Assembly: GCF_009664855.1 (NCBI RefSeq)
Contig: NZ_CP045928.1
Coordinates: 1,325,049 to 1,389,048 of the forward strand
Direction: 5' to 3'
DNA length: 64,000 nucleotides
Source of the DNA: Flavobacterium sp. SLB02
Lineage (GTDB): Bacteria > Bacteroidota > Bacteroidia > Flavobacteriales > Flavobacteriaceae
A program made the position numbers and the translations under genes. Of the stretch, positions 42,649 through 52,312 are shown in pieces (position 1 is the first letter of the stretch; each line of letters starts with the position of its first letter). Under the pieces are notes generated by a model, which made no database searches, was not told the DNA's origin, and worked only from the letters and a program-made list of their open reading frames with translations.

Positions 42649-42958
42649 GCAGGGAATTGTTGAAGAATCACTGAGTGTATTTTTTGCTGGCGCAGAAAAA
42701 GATTTGCGCATTGGCCATATCCACCTTGGTTTATTTGCAGCCCTGCTACACTATTATAGTCTTAGTGGGTTTGTGAATCCCATCAATGCGTATAGCTATC
42801 AGATCATGCCACTGGCCAAAATATCGGCCCCGCGGACCTATATCAAATACATTGGCGAACTAAGCCAGTACGGCTATATCAAGTACGAGGCTTCTTTTAA
42901 GAAAAACAAGCCCAGCTGTATTTATTTGCTGGGAGCATGCGATAGGCAAACTAATTGA
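42593..42958 (+). CDS. Winged-helix-like regulatory protein of mobile elements
   Basis: 121 residues from ATG at 42593 (a GTG at 42587 is in frame). The central part IGHIHLGLFAALLHYYSLSGFVNPINAYSYQIMPLAKISAPRTYIKYIGELSQYGYIKY resembles small HTH proteins carried by Bacteroidetes conjugative elements: an initial helix, a segment where the recognition helix follows KIS, and a wing after YGYIKYE. It may regulate transfer genes. It is the last gene of the operon, followed by a hairpin. Confidence 0.65.
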   Translation: MKNPEKGVREDKNAPIPSKQGIVEESLSVFFAGAEKDLRIGHIHLGLFAALLHYYSLSGFVNPINAYSYQIMPLAKISAPRTYIKYIGELSQYGYIKYEASFKKNKPSCIYLLGACDRQTN

Positions 42959-42980
42959 ACACAAAAATCAAAACCCGCTA

Positions 42981-43027
42981 AACCAGAAAGCCTGCCCTCT
43001 TTTTTAAAGTGGAGCAGGCTTTTGGTT
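42981..43027. terminator. Convergent terminator between the conjugation operon and the pectin locus
   Basis: AAAGCCTGC pairs with GCAGGCTTT, extended by AACC/GGTT beyond one bulged base. It sits between two convergent operons and probably works both ways. Confidence 0.65.
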
Positions 43028-43087
43028 ACAGGTATTCTCTTTACTGTTTTTTATTTTCAGAGCCCGTTGACATCAGCGCAATTGGCA

Positions 43088-44212
43088 TTATTTGATTTTG
43101 TAAATTTCAGAGCCTGCCAGTAAAAAACATCCCAGACCATAGTCTTCAAAATCCGGAATTTTATCATAAGACAGAGGCTGGCCATCTTTTGGTTCTTTTC
43201 CTGTGGATTGCAAATAGCCCAAAAAGCCATTGTTGTGTAAACTCTCGGTTGTCATAGCATTCCATGCTTTTTGAATTACAGGCAGGTAAGTCTCTTTTTT
43301 TAAAATTCCGCTGTTGATTCCGTAGGCCATTCCATAGACAAATAATGCTGTGCCTGAAGTTTCTTTTTCGCCAAAATTAGTTGGATCATGAAGACTTACA
43401 TTCCAAAAACCATCAGCTCTCTGGATGGGAACCAGGGCTGCAGCCATCGCTTTTAAATCTTTTACATATTGCGCCCTGCCAGGCGCATTTTCAGGAATAA
43501 TAGAAAGCACTTTTGCAAGGGCTCCAATTACCCAGCCATTTCCGCGGCTCCAGTAACAATCCTCACCGTTAGGTTCTTTGTAAGGAGGATCAAAATCAGC
43601 ATCACGCCACCACAGGCCATCTTTAGGATTATATAGCCCGTGATCGCCATGTTTGTCTCTCGAGTACATATACATCTGATACATTTTCTCAAAATAGCGA
43701 TTGTCTTTTTCTAAAACCCCTAGTTTTGCAAAAACCGGCATCCCCATTTGTATGGCATCAATCCATGACCAGTCATCTACTTGAGGTGTATTTAAAAGCA
43801 TATTGATATTCGCCTTTGTGTTTTTTAATTTTTTAGCATCAGGCTCCAGATTATACAAATCGATATAAGTCTGTGCCGCGCAATAATTATCGGCATTTCG
43901 GGTGGTATTTCCGCCATTAAAACCCCATTTATGAAACTCAGACCACGCGTAGGCATAATCGTAATACGCTTCCTTAGGGTAAATTTCGTGTAATGCCATG
44001 AGTCCTTCATAATAAACCCCACGCGTCCAGATATTACTGGGGCGTTCTTTATTGGTAATGATGGTTTTGCCGGTCTCAGGCCATTTTTGCATGAAATAAT
44101 CATTGGCAAGCATCATTTGTTTGAGTACCAGTTTTTTATCAAAGGCTTGTTGTGCATTTGTAGAGTTAGTATAGCACAGGCATATAGCGAAAAATAAAAG
44201 CAACTTTTTCAT
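43088..44212 (-). CDS. GH105 unsaturated rhamnogalacturonyl hydrolase
   Basis: A 374-residue protein with a signal peptide (LLLFFAICLCYTNSTNA). It matches the GH88/105 (alpha/alpha)6 barrel: PSNIWTRGVYYEGLMALHEI, DNYCAAQTYIDLY, WSWIDAIQMGMPVFAKLG with the catalytic Asp in WIDAIQMG (about residue 148), and YWSRGNGWVIGALAKVL. It removes the 4,5-unsaturated galacturonyl residue from oligosaccharides produced by rhamnogalacturonan lyases. It is the second gene of a unit with the GH106 gene, 22 bases downstream of it. No lyase is encoded in this window. Confidence 0.92.
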   Translation of the reverse strand: MKKLLLFFAICLCYTNSTNAQQAFDKKLVLKQMMLANDYFMQKWPETGKTIITNKERPSNIWTRGVYYEGLMALHEIYPKEAYYDYAYAWSEFHKWGFNGGNTTRNADNYCAAQTYIDLYNLEPDAKKLKNTKANINMLLNTPQVDDWSWIDAIQMGMPVFAKLGVLEKDNRYFEKMYQMYMYSRDKHGDHGLYNPKDGLWWRDADFDPPYKEPNGEDCYWSRGNGWVIGALAKVLSIIPENAPGRAQYVKDLKAMAAALVPIQRADGFWNVSLHDPTNFGEKETSGTALFVYGMAYGINSGILKKETYLPVIQKAWNAMTTESLHNNGFLGYLQSTGKEPKDGQPLSYDKIPDFEDYGLGCFLLAGSEIYKIK

Positions 44213-44234
44213 TTTAATATTCGTTATTTAGTAA

Positions 44235-47036
44235 TTAGTTTTCTTGTTTTAATGGCGTAATTGTAACAGGGCCTAATAATCCCGAAGGCATTGGAGTCCA
44301 TTTTGTGGCATCGAATTTTTTATAATCTTTATCGACCATATTGATTTCGTAAAAAATCTTCCATTCTTCGCCTTTAAGTTCCTTATCCCTGATTCTGTTG
44401 GCAGAGAGATTGGTAACCTGAATCTTCAGCGTATTTTTTCCGGTTTTTAGTTTGTTAATATTCAATTGATAGGGAACAGACCAGGCCGTACCGATAAATT
44501 CATCATTGAGCCAGACTTTGGCGCTTTCGCGAACATCTCCCAAATTAAGACTCCATTGTTCTGCTTTAGTATTTGGTTTGTCAAATTCTAAGCTGTAAGT
44601 TGCAGTTCCTGAAAATGCTTCTGCCTGAGGACCTAATTTTGTCCAGGATTCTAAAGTAGCTACTGTTGCATTTGCAGGAAGCTCCGGACCGCCTTTGTCA
44701 AAGGCTATTTTCCAGTTTCCTTTCAGTGTTATGGCACCAGCAGTAGGCTCATAATAGGACCATTTTTTTTGTGAAGCTGTATTTTCTGTTTTTAAAAAAT
44801 AAGATTCACCCGGTTCTATTTTTACTTTAACCAGTGTTGTATTGGCATTTTTAGTCACAAGAGCATTACCGTAAGCCCGGGTCAGGGGATCGAAAATGAC
44901 AACCTCTTTATTTCCGATTTGAAGCGCAATGAAAGTATCAATAGTTTTTGGGGTATGATTGACCAAATAATACATTTTTTCCCCGTCAATATCTCTTCGG
45001 GTATATTTTAAACCTGTATCTACAAGTGATTCGCGATACAGTTTTATATGCTCTAAAGCCTTAAAAATGTCTGATGTAGGTTGCAGTAATGCTGCATTTG
45101 TAGTTAAAATATTTTGGAGCTCTTGTTCCTGTTTTTTATAATCATTAAATCCGGGAACTGACTGAGGTAATCCTTCAAAAATAATAGATGCGCCCGCTTT
45201 TTTAAGTTCAAGGAGTTTTTGCAAAGTGGCAAGAGGCATTTTTTTACAAGATGGAACAATAAGTGATTTAAAACTACCCCCGGGTAAAACAATTTTCCCA
45301 TCTATAACGCTTGCATCTGCGATAAAATTATCAGAGATAAAATCTACGCCATATCCTTTTTTCATTAAACTTTTGGTAGTATCATAAAACGAGGTATTGT
45401 ATAACCATTCTGATAAAGAATGTATTTTGAACTGAAAGAATAAAGTACCTTTTTGATATTTGTCCCAGGTATCAAAAATAGGCCAGTATAAAAGGATTTC
45501 ATTATCAGATTTTCCTTGTTGCAATAACGACTGGCAATTGGATATATAAGAGAAAAGAGCAGGAGCGTCCTGCCAAATACTATTATTGGCATTAAAATTT
45601 ACAGAAGCATAAAATTGCCATCCCGGCCATGCAGCTCTCTGTGGAGAATACGTCGAGCCGTGAAGAAAAACATGATTCACTCCATTGAGCATTAAATCTT
45701 CCACCTCAGGTTTACATTGTGATAAAGCTGTTTTAAAATGTTCCCTAAGCCAGGTAAAAGTCTCTGATGAAACTAAATTTTTGCCTGATATATGAGCCGC
45801 AGATGAAGAGAATTTAAGCATGACCGGATCAGCATCGCCTTCGCGAATGTCTTCTTTTTCACGTCTGAAACCCGGAATATCAAAGGGCATTGATCCAAAA
45901 GTTTCGCACTCGGGAATATCTGCCGAGGCATATAAATCGATCAGGTTTCCCGGAGATCCGTGCGCCTGAAGTTTGGTTTTGAAGTTTTTAGAATGCGCCC
46001 ATGAGGTCCATGACTTATCAAATTTACTCAGTAATAAATCACCAATGGTCTCTCTGTAATCACTTCTGATTCGGTTAGCCACTTCATTATCGGTTTCACT
46101 TAGTAAAACAGGTAACTCTTTTTTAAGATCATAACCACGAAGGGCCTTGAATTCCTCAAAGAAATTAGGGGTGAAGTCAGTTCCGTATACCTCAAAACTA
46201 TCATTAAAAATGGCTCTTATTTTTCCTTCGCGACCTTTAAAAGCGGTATTAAAAGGAAGCAAATAAGCACTTAGAGCTTCCTTGGAATAATGGTCTAAAG
46301 TATAGCCGCTGCCTGCAGGGGCGGCCCTTTTTACTTCCTGTCCTGTTTTTCCGCTAAAAACAGCGTAAATGGTATAATCTTTCTTATGGGCCTTCCAGTT
46401 CAGTTTACTAGCCTCTGCCTGATTGGGCAAGGCAATATGACTGCCTTCGATTCCTTTATCGGAGGCATTAACTTTATTCTTTTTTAACTGATCCGTTAGG
46501 TTGATATACGTTCCATCGCTTGCGTAGGCAACAACATATAAAAGTTCTGCTGGCAATTTTTCTTTGGTGCTCGAAACGGTAATATTTTTATTGAAAGTTT
46601 CATTTCTCTTAAGGGGATATTTCTCTACAATTAGCTTTGTTGCAGCATAAGGCAAGGTAACATGTGAGCCTCCGTAAGGCCAGCCTGTTCCTAGGACCAT
46701 ATCAACCTGCATATGAAGACTATCGGCAATATGAATAGTGTAATCTAACATGTCCATCCATTTTGGAGACAGATAATCAATAAAATTGTTTTCTTCTCCT
46801 TTTACACCGTATATGGGGGTAATTTCCACACCGCCAATTCCGGCCTTATAAAAGTCTATCAGGCTCTTTTTCAGGTTGGGTTTATCCACAGCGCTTCCCA
46901 TCCACCACCATCGCGCCCAGGGCTGATTAATGTTTGTGGATTCTGGCCAGGGAGAAGTGGAGGTTTCTTGCGCAAAAGCGCTAAGAGCGCCGCAAAACAA
47001 GAAGGCAATAAAGAGGTTGGATTGGGTTAGTTTCAT
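44235..47036 (-). CDS. GH106-type alpha-L-rhamnosidase
   Basis: A 933-residue secreted protein. The signal peptide is FIAFLFCGALSAFAQ. INQPWARWWWMGSAVDKPNL, KAGIGGVEITPIYGVKGEEN and VDMVLGTGWPYGGSHV are the hallmarks of GH106. The middle part includes CETFGSMPFDIPGFRREKED, VNHVFLHGSTYSPQRAAWPG and DNEILLYWPIFDTWDKYQKG. The end carries a beta-sandwich with LNLGDVRESAKVWLNDEFIG. GH106 enzymes release L-rhamnose from rhamnogalacturonan. A conserved operator is found 119 bases upstream, and TACTTTTA (47129-47136) is the likely -7 box. Confidence 0.92.
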   Translation of the reverse strand: MKLTQSNLFIAFLFCGALSAFAQETSTSPWPESTNINQPWARWWWMGSAVDKPNLKKSLIDFYKAGIGGVEITPIYGVKGEENNFIDYLSPKWMDMLDYTIHIADSLHMQVDMVLGTGWPYGGSHVTLPYAATKLIVEKYPLKRNETFNKNITVSSTKEKLPAELLYVVAYASDGTYINLTDQLKKNKVNASDKGIEGSHIALPNQAEASKLNWKAHKKDYTIYAVFSGKTGQEVKRAAPAGSGYTLDHYSKEALSAYLLPFNTAFKGREGKIRAIFNDSFEVYGTDFTPNFFEEFKALRGYDLKKELPVLLSETDNEVANRIRSDYRETIGDLLLSKFDKSWTSWAHSKNFKTKLQAHGSPGNLIDLYASADIPECETFGSMPFDIPGFRREKEDIREGDADPVMLKFSSSAAHISGKNLVSSETFTWLREHFKTALSQCKPEVEDLMLNGVNHVFLHGSTYSPQRAAWPGWQFYASVNFNANNSIWQDAPALFSYISNCQSLLQQGKSDNEILLYWPIFDTWDKYQKGTLFFQFKIHSLSEWLYNTSFYDTTKSLMKKGYGVDFISDNFIADASVIDGKIVLPGGSFKSLIVPSCKKMPLATLQKLLELKKAGASIIFEGLPQSVPGFNDYKKQEQELQNILTTNAALLQPTSDIFKALEHIKLYRESLVDTGLKYTRRDIDGEKMYYLVNHTPKTIDTFIALQIGNKEVVIFDPLTRAYGNALVTKNANTTLVKVKIEPGESYFLKTENTASQKKWSYYEPTAGAITLKGNWKIAFDKGGPELPANATVATLESWTKLGPQAEAFSGTATYSLEFDKPNTKAEQWSLNLGDVRESAKVWLNDEFIGTAWSVPYQLNINKLKTGKNTLKIQVTNLSANRIRDKELKGEEWKIFYEINMVDKDYKKFDATKWTPMPSGLLGPVTITPLKQEN

Positions 47037-47154
47037 TATTTACTCAAAAGTTTTAGTGGTTACTAAATTAATCACTTCACAGCATTAAAAAATTATGTCG
47101 GGATAATTTTTTAGTAGCAGCAATGAAGTAAAAGTATTAGTAAGGTATCAAAAG

Positions 47155-47176
47155 GCTATCCTGTAGCATCCTGTTT
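47155..47176 (-). promoter_or_regulatory. PUL operator A (direct repeat) upstream of the GH106-GH105 unit
   Basis: On the minus strand AAACAGGATGC is followed directly by TACAGGATAGC: two 11-bp half-sites in the same direction. Eighteen bases further is TACTTTTA (plus 47129-47136), a near TAnnTTTG -7 box. No TTG is needed, since the second half-site occupies the -33 area. Confidence 0.8.
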
Positions 47177-47398
47177 TTGATAATTATATTCAAAAAACGG
47201 AATGTTTAATCAATGCAGTTCCTTGTTTTATAATTCTTTGTTTTTTGTAAAAATAATTATGAAATGCTAAAAAATGTTTTAATTAATTTTTTGATATGAT
47301 ATTTAATAATCTTTCAATTATTTTAAAGATTGTAAATCAACCAGTTGTGAGATTTTTGTCTTAAAATAAATATAAATTTCCTATAAAGCATTGAAATC

Positions 47399-47420
47399 TA
47401 ACAGGATACTACAGGATGCC
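47399..47420 (+). promoter_or_regulatory. PUL operator B (direct repeat) upstream of susC
   Basis: TAACAGGATAC then TACAGGATGCC. Exactly 18 bases downstream is TAAATTTG (47439-47446), a consensus -7 box. The predicted leader is about 27 bases. This is the clearest copy of the motif. Confidence 0.85.
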
Positions 47421-47479
47421 ACGAAAACAAGTTCTGGATAAATTTGAAAAACTATTAAACTAACCAAAATTTAACTTTT

Positions 47480-50400
47480 ATGAAAAATAAGCTTAATCTT
47501 TTGCTGATTATGGCCCTCTTTGCTTTATTGCACGGATCGGTTTATGGGCAAGAAAAAACGGTTACAGGAACAGTTACTGACCCTTCTAAACTCTCCATTC
47601 CGGGAGTCAACGTAATTGTTAAGGGAACCAACAGGGGAGCCAGTACTGATTTTGATGGAAAGTTCACCATAAAAGCATCCCAGGGAGAAACTTTGGTTTT
47701 TTCCTTCGTGGGATTTTTGAAAAAAGAACTAAAAATAGGTACTTCAACTACTTATAATGTTTCTTTGGATGCAGAAAGCGCTAACTTAAATGAAGTGGTA
47801 GTGATAGGCTACGGAACCCAGAAGAAAAAATTAACTACAGGGGCCATCTCAGGAATTAAAACAGAAAATTTTACAGAACGACCTATCTCGAGAATCGATC
47901 AGGGTTTAATTGGGCAGGTAGCCGGTGTGCGTGTCAAACAAACAACAGGATTACCAGGTCAGCCTTTTAGTATCGAAATCAGGGGATCAGGATCCATTAC
48001 GGCAGGAAACGAGCCTTTGTATGTGGTGGATGGATTTCCTATTTATACCGAAGGATCAAATAGCAACGGGGGATTCTCAAGCGGAAGCCCGTTGGATAAC
48101 ATGAACCCAAATGATGTAGAATCGATCGAAGTATTAAAAGATGCCGCGGCAGCTTCTATTTATGGATCAAGAGCTTCAAACGGAGTGGTGTTGATTACCA
48201 CTAAAAAAGGTAAAAAGGGAAAAACTAAATTTACCTTTAATATGTATGGTGGTGTGAACAAAGAAGCCAACAGAGTAGATATGTTATCTGCTCAGGGATG
48301 GATCGACAGGGCGAAAACCATGATTGATTCCCAGTGGGTAGGATCAGGAATTGCGGGAGCTTCTGCAAGCCAGAACAATGCCGAGAGAATTGCAGCTTAT
48401 AACGCAAAAAATCCAACGGCGCCTCTTACAACTGCAAACACAAGGTATTATTCGTATTTGTATGATGAGAGATGGGATATTCCCGGACATCCTGGACTTG
48501 ATTATATCGACTGGCAGGATAAAGTTTTCCGCACAGGAGAATTCAATAACTATCAATTATCGGCCTCGGGAGCTACAGATGTGGTGAATTATTATGTGTC
48601 TGCCAATTATCAAAAAAATACAGGATATATTGTCGGAACTGATTACACCTTATTTTCTGCCAGAGCCAACGTAGATTTTAAATTATCAGAAAATTTTAAA
48701 ACAGGAATAAACATTGCCCCTTCCTATTCGATCAAAAATGATCCGGGAGTAGAAGGAAAAGACAATACCTTATTTAAGGCCCTTACGGCAACTCCGGTTT
48801 TTGAAAGCGCGTCTAATGCGGCAGGAGAAAAATACACCACAAGATATGCCTGGGGAAGCAGCACCACAAATATGCTAAACGCACTGGCCAGAACAGGAAA
48901 AAACTCCATGTACAGAACTTTGATCTCTACCTATGCAAGTTATCAGTTTGCAAAAGGATTTACCTGGAAAACAACATTGAATTTTGATAACTCCGACAAT
49001 ACAACAGAGAGTTATACACCCAACGATGTTCAGGCTAGTATTAGAGGAGCTTATAACACGTACAGAAGACAAAATTTAGTAAATGAAAATACCCTGAACT
49101 GGGATAAATCATTTGGAAATCATAACCTTAATGTGCTTTTAGGACAGTCTTTTAGTTCCTATGAAATCATGAGATCCAACTTATCTTCAGGAGCGCTCTA
49201 TAACAGTTCAACTGTCGAGACATTGCCAACAGGATCTCTTGGATCTACCAATGCAGAGAAAAGTACATTACTTTCTTATTTTGCAAGGCTGCAATACAAT
49301 TACAAGGAAAAATACATCTTATCTGCAAGTGTTAGACGTGATGGTTCTTCAAAATTTGGATCGGACAAACAGTGGGGAGTTTTTCCTTCGTTATCATTAG
49401 CATGGAGAGTAAAACAAGAAGCGTTTATGCAAAATATCGACTGGCTTAGTGATTTAAAACTAAGAGCCAGTGGAGGTCTTAACGGAAGTAATAATATTGG
49501 TAGTTACGCCTCTTATGCAACACTGGCTACTTATAATTATTCAATTGGCGGCACATCAGCAATAGGACAAGGAGCATCATCAATAGCCAACCCTTCATTG
49601 CACTGGGAAGAATCACGAAGTGTAGATTTTGGATTGGATTTTGGGATATTAAAAAACAGAGTTACAGGTACATTTGAGACCTACAGAAAAAATAATAGTG
49701 AATTACTTTTAAGAGTGCCTATCGTTGGGGCTACCGGATTTACAAGTTACCTGACCAATGTGGGAGAAGTACAAAATCAGGGGTGGGAATTTGAACTAAG
49801 TTCTTTAAATGTGAAAACACCAAGTTTCGAATGGAGAACATCAGCCAATTTAAGTCATAACGAAAATAAAGTATTGGCATTAGGCCCGGGTCAGAGTAAA
49901 ATTGAAATTAGCAATGCCTACGATGGAGGAGTTCCCTTTGTAAAATTAGAAGTTGGAAAACCCATGTACACCATATTTGGATTACAACAAAACGGAGTAG
50001 TGACACAAGCTGATATCGACGCGGGAGGAACTACAATTGGAGGAAACAAACTGGTTCTGGGAGATCCAAGATATATTGATCAGAATGGAGATAAAAAAAT
50101 CAATGCAGATGACCGTGTAGATTTAGGGAATCCAACTCCAAAATATACCTGGGGAATTACCAATACCTTCAAGTATAAAGATATTGATCTAAACATACTG
50201 ATTCAGGGACAAAACGGAGGAACAGTTTATGGACTCACAGGAAGAGCAATTGACCGTACCGGAATGGGATCAGTTGAAAACTCATTAAATGTAGATCCAT
50301 CGGTGAGAGGAAACTGGAGAACCTCTTTTGGATATCAGGCCAATTCAGACTGGTTGTACAAATCAGATTATGTGAGTGTTAGAAATATCACCATTGGATA

Positions 50401-50623
50401 TAACCTCAGACAAGCCATAAAAGGACTCAGCAGAATCGATAATATGAGATTGTATGTAACAGGAGAAAACTGGTTCTACTGGAACAAATATAAAGTAGGT
50501 TTTAATCCTGAAGCAGTAAATACCTCAGGAAGTTCCAATAGCGATTTTTCTGTACCGGTAGATTATGGAGGAGCTCCTTTGGCAAAATCTTTAGTGATAG
50601 GACTTAACATTAATTTTAATTAA
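47480..50623 (+). CDS. SusC/RagA-type TonB-linked outer-membrane transporter
   Basis: A 1047-residue protein. The signal peptide is ALFALLHGSVYGQ. A carboxypeptidase-regulatory-like domain (about 25-110) starts TVTGTVTDPSKLSIPGVNV. The TonB-plug region has LNEVVVIGYGTQKKK, GNEPLYVVDGFPIYTEG and VESIEVLKDAAAASIYGSRA. The 22-stranded barrel ends LAKSLVIGLNINFN. It imports oligosaccharides in partnership with the SusD encoded six bases downstream. Substrate class (rhamnogalacturonan/pectin) is inferred from the neighbouring enzymes. Confidence 0.96.
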   Translation: MKNKLNLLLIMALFALLHGSVYGQEKTVTGTVTDPSKLSIPGVNVIVKGTNRGASTDFDGKFTIKASQGETLVFSFVGFLKKELKIGTSTTYNVSLDAESANLNEVVVIGYGTQKKKLTTGAISGIKTENFTERPISRIDQGLIGQVAGVRVKQTTGLPGQPFSIEIRGSGSITAGNEPLYVVDGFPIYTEGSNSNGGFSSGSPLDNMNPNDVESIEVLKDAAAASIYGSRASNGVVLITTKKGKKGKTKFTFNMYGGVNKEANRVDMLSAQGWIDRAKTMIDSQWVGSGIAGASASQNNAERIAAYNAKNPTAPLTTANTRYYSYLYDERWDIPGHPGLDYIDWQDKVFRTGEFNNYQLSASGATDVVNYYVSANYQKNTGYIVGTDYTLFSARANVDFKLSENFKTGINIAPSYSIKNDPGVEGKDNTLFKALTATPVFESASNAAGEKYTTRYAWGSSTTNMLNALARTGKNSMYRTLISTYASYQFAKGFTWKTTLNFDNSDNTTESYTPNDVQASIRGAYNTYRRQNLVNENTLNWDKSFGNHNLNVLLGQSFSSYEIMRSNLSSGALYNSSTVETLPTGSLGSTNAEKSTLLSYFARLQYNYKEKYILSASVRRDGSSKFGSDKQWGVFPSLSLAWRVKQEAFMQNIDWLSDLKLRASGGLNGSNNIGSYASYATLATYNYSIGGTSAIGQGASSIANPSLHWEESRSVDFGLDFGILKNRVTGTFETYRKNNSELLLRVPIVGATGFTSYLTNVGEVQNQGWEFELSSLNVKTPSFEWRTSANLSHNENKVLALGPGQSKIEISNAYDGGVPFVKLEVGKPMYTIFGLQQNGVVTQADIDAGGTTIGGNKLVLGDPRYIDQNGDKKINADDRVDLGNPTPKYTWGITNTFKYKDIDLNILIQGQNGGTVYGLTGRAIDRTGMGSVENSLNVDPSVRGNWRTSFGYQANSDWLYKSDYVSVRNITIGYNLRQAIKGLSRIDNMRLYVTGENWFYWNKYKVGFNPEAVNTSGSSNSDFSVPVDYGGAPLAKSLVIGLNINFN

Positions 50624-50629
50624 AATAAA

Positions 50630-52156
50630 ATGAAAAAATATATTTATTTACTAACAATTGTATTGGCAATGACATCCTGCACAGATGAATTGGAGCAATT
50701 GCCATTATCACAGGGAACAATTGAGAATTTCTATGCTACACCGGGCGATTTTGTTCAGGCTAGAAATGCAACCTATTCTGTAGCTTTTCACGGAATGGGA
50801 ACCTACGGTTATGCCAACAGGGTTTTGAATTTAAGTGAAGTAAGATCAGATAATTTGCTGGCAACCACTCAGGCTTCAAGAGATTGGGAAGGAATCAATA
50901 GTTTCTACACCTCGATAAGTTCGAACACTTACGTGAAAGAAGCCTATTTGAGTAATTATAATGCCATTAATAAAGCCAATCAGTTACTGGAGAAAATCGC
51001 TGAAAAAGGAGATCAGATTTTTACCAATCCGGCTGAGAAAGCCTCCATGATTGCCGAGGCGCGTTTTCTTAGAGCATTCTGTTATTTTGATTTAGTAAGA
51101 TGGTTTGGAAGGGTTCCTTTAATGGAAAAAACAATGACGGCTACCGAAGCTGCAAAAATACCAAGAACCCCGGTGGTAGATGTTTATAAACTGATCATTT
51201 CAGATCTTGAACAAGCCATTGTGGATCTTGCTCCCTCATACGATGCAGCCAATTTTGGCCGCGTTACTAAATATGGAGCAAAGGCATTATTAGGTTTAGT
51301 GTACATGACCCGCTCAAGCCCAACTTATAATATTGATGGGGCTACACTTGGCTTAAACGAATGGGACAAAGCCTACCAACAGTTAAACGATATTAAGCTA
51401 AGTGGTTTATATGCCTTTAATACAGATTACGAACCCATTTTTAAAGTAGAAGGAATTACCAATAAAGAAAATGTATTGACAATTCCTTATACTCAAAGTT
51501 TGCCGCTTGCCGTAGGAGGTAATTTTATGGTAGAGTTAGGTTACGAGCCTTATTTTGCCTCATTAAATTTATCAGCGCAGGGAGCTCTGGAAGCAAAACC
51601 AATTTCAACTGGTTTTTTGAATTTATTTGAAGCAACAGACAAAAGAAAAATATATGGTATTGCCACCAGTTATACTGTTGCAACGGGAACCTATAAAGGA
51701 AGTTATACGCTGCCGGTTTTCAAAAAATACATCGATGCTGCCAGATACGGAAACGGTCGTGAAGACTGGGGTGTTGATTTTATGGTAACACGTTACACCG
51801 ATGTACTAATGCTTATGGCCGAGTGTACGCTTCACGGTGGCGGGGGGTCGCAGGCAGAAGTAGATGATATTGTAAATAAAGTAAGAACAAGAGCAGGTGT
51901 TGCGGCAAATGCCTCTAATATTACACTCGATGAATTGTTTACAGAAAGAAGAAAAGAATTCTTCTCAGAAGGAACAAGATGGTTTGACCTTATAAGATCA
52001 GGAAAAGCAGTAACTACTATGAACGCCTGGAAAGCGGCAGAAGATACTGAAGGAAAAATTAGAACAATCGAAAACAACTCGTTGTTATATCCAATTCCTC
52101 TATCAGAGATCTTAGCAGTTCCTGGCCTTTATGATCAAAATCCGGGTTACGATTAA
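50630..52156 (+). CDS. SusD/RagB-type glycan-binding lipoprotein
   Basis: A 508-residue surface lipoprotein. The lipobox is MTSC (Cys17). SusD-typical stretches are ARFLRAFCYFDLVRWFGRVP, PRTPVVDVYKLIISDLEQAI and ERRKEFFSEGTRWFDLIRSG. It has the usual long TPR-containing fold and a loop-rich C-terminal half that ends YPIPLSEI ... NPGYD. It captures oligosaccharides over the SusC lid. It starts six bases after susC and ends at a strong terminator. Confidence 0.96.
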   Translation: MKKYIYLLTIVLAMTSCTDELEQLPLSQGTIENFYATPGDFVQARNATYSVAFHGMGTYGYANRVLNLSEVRSDNLLATTQASRDWEGINSFYTSISSNTYVKEAYLSNYNAINKANQLLEKIAEKGDQIFTNPAEKASMIAEARFLRAFCYFDLVRWFGRVPLMEKTMTATEAAKIPRTPVVDVYKLIISDLEQAIVDLAPSYDAANFGRVTKYGAKALLGLVYMTRSSPTYNIDGATLGLNEWDKAYQQLNDIKLSGLYAFNTDYEPIFKVEGITNKENVLTIPYTQSLPLAVGGNFMVELGYEPYFASLNLSAQGALEAKPISTGFLNLFEATDKRKIYGIATSYTVATGTYKGSYTLPVFKKYIDAARYGNGREDWGVDFMVTRYTDVLMLMAECTLHGGGGSQAEVDDIVNKVRTRAGVAANASNITLDELFTERRKEFFSEGTRWFDLIRSGKAVTTMNAWKAAEDTEGKIRTIENNSLLYPIPLSEILAVPGLYDQNPGYD

Positions 52157-52186
52157 TATTTTGATTTTTTGATTTTTGTTTTTTAG

Positions 52187-52220
52187 AAAAAAGCTGTCTT
52201 TTTCAGGCAGCTTTTTTTTT
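52187..52220 (+). terminator. Terminator of the susCD unit
   Basis: AAAAAAGCTG (52187-52196) pairs with CAGCTTTTTT (52208-52217), with a T-run. It closes susCD. A fresh operator follows before the next gene. Confidence 0.85.
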
Positions 52221-52238
52221 AGCTTTAAAATTCAAAAT

Positions 52239-52260
52239 AAACAGGAAAGCACAGGATACC
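52239..52260 (+). promoter_or_regulatory. PUL operator C (direct repeat) upstream of the esterase operon
   Basis: AAACAGGAAAG then CACAGGATACC. Eighteen bases further is TAAATTTA (52279-52286), a TAnnTTTG-like -7 box with a final A. It is 53 bases upstream of the start and after the susCD terminator. Confidence 0.75.
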
Positions 52261-52312
52261 TTTACCGTTTAAGTGTTTTAAATTTAAAGTTTTAGTATTT
52301 AAAAATATTCCA

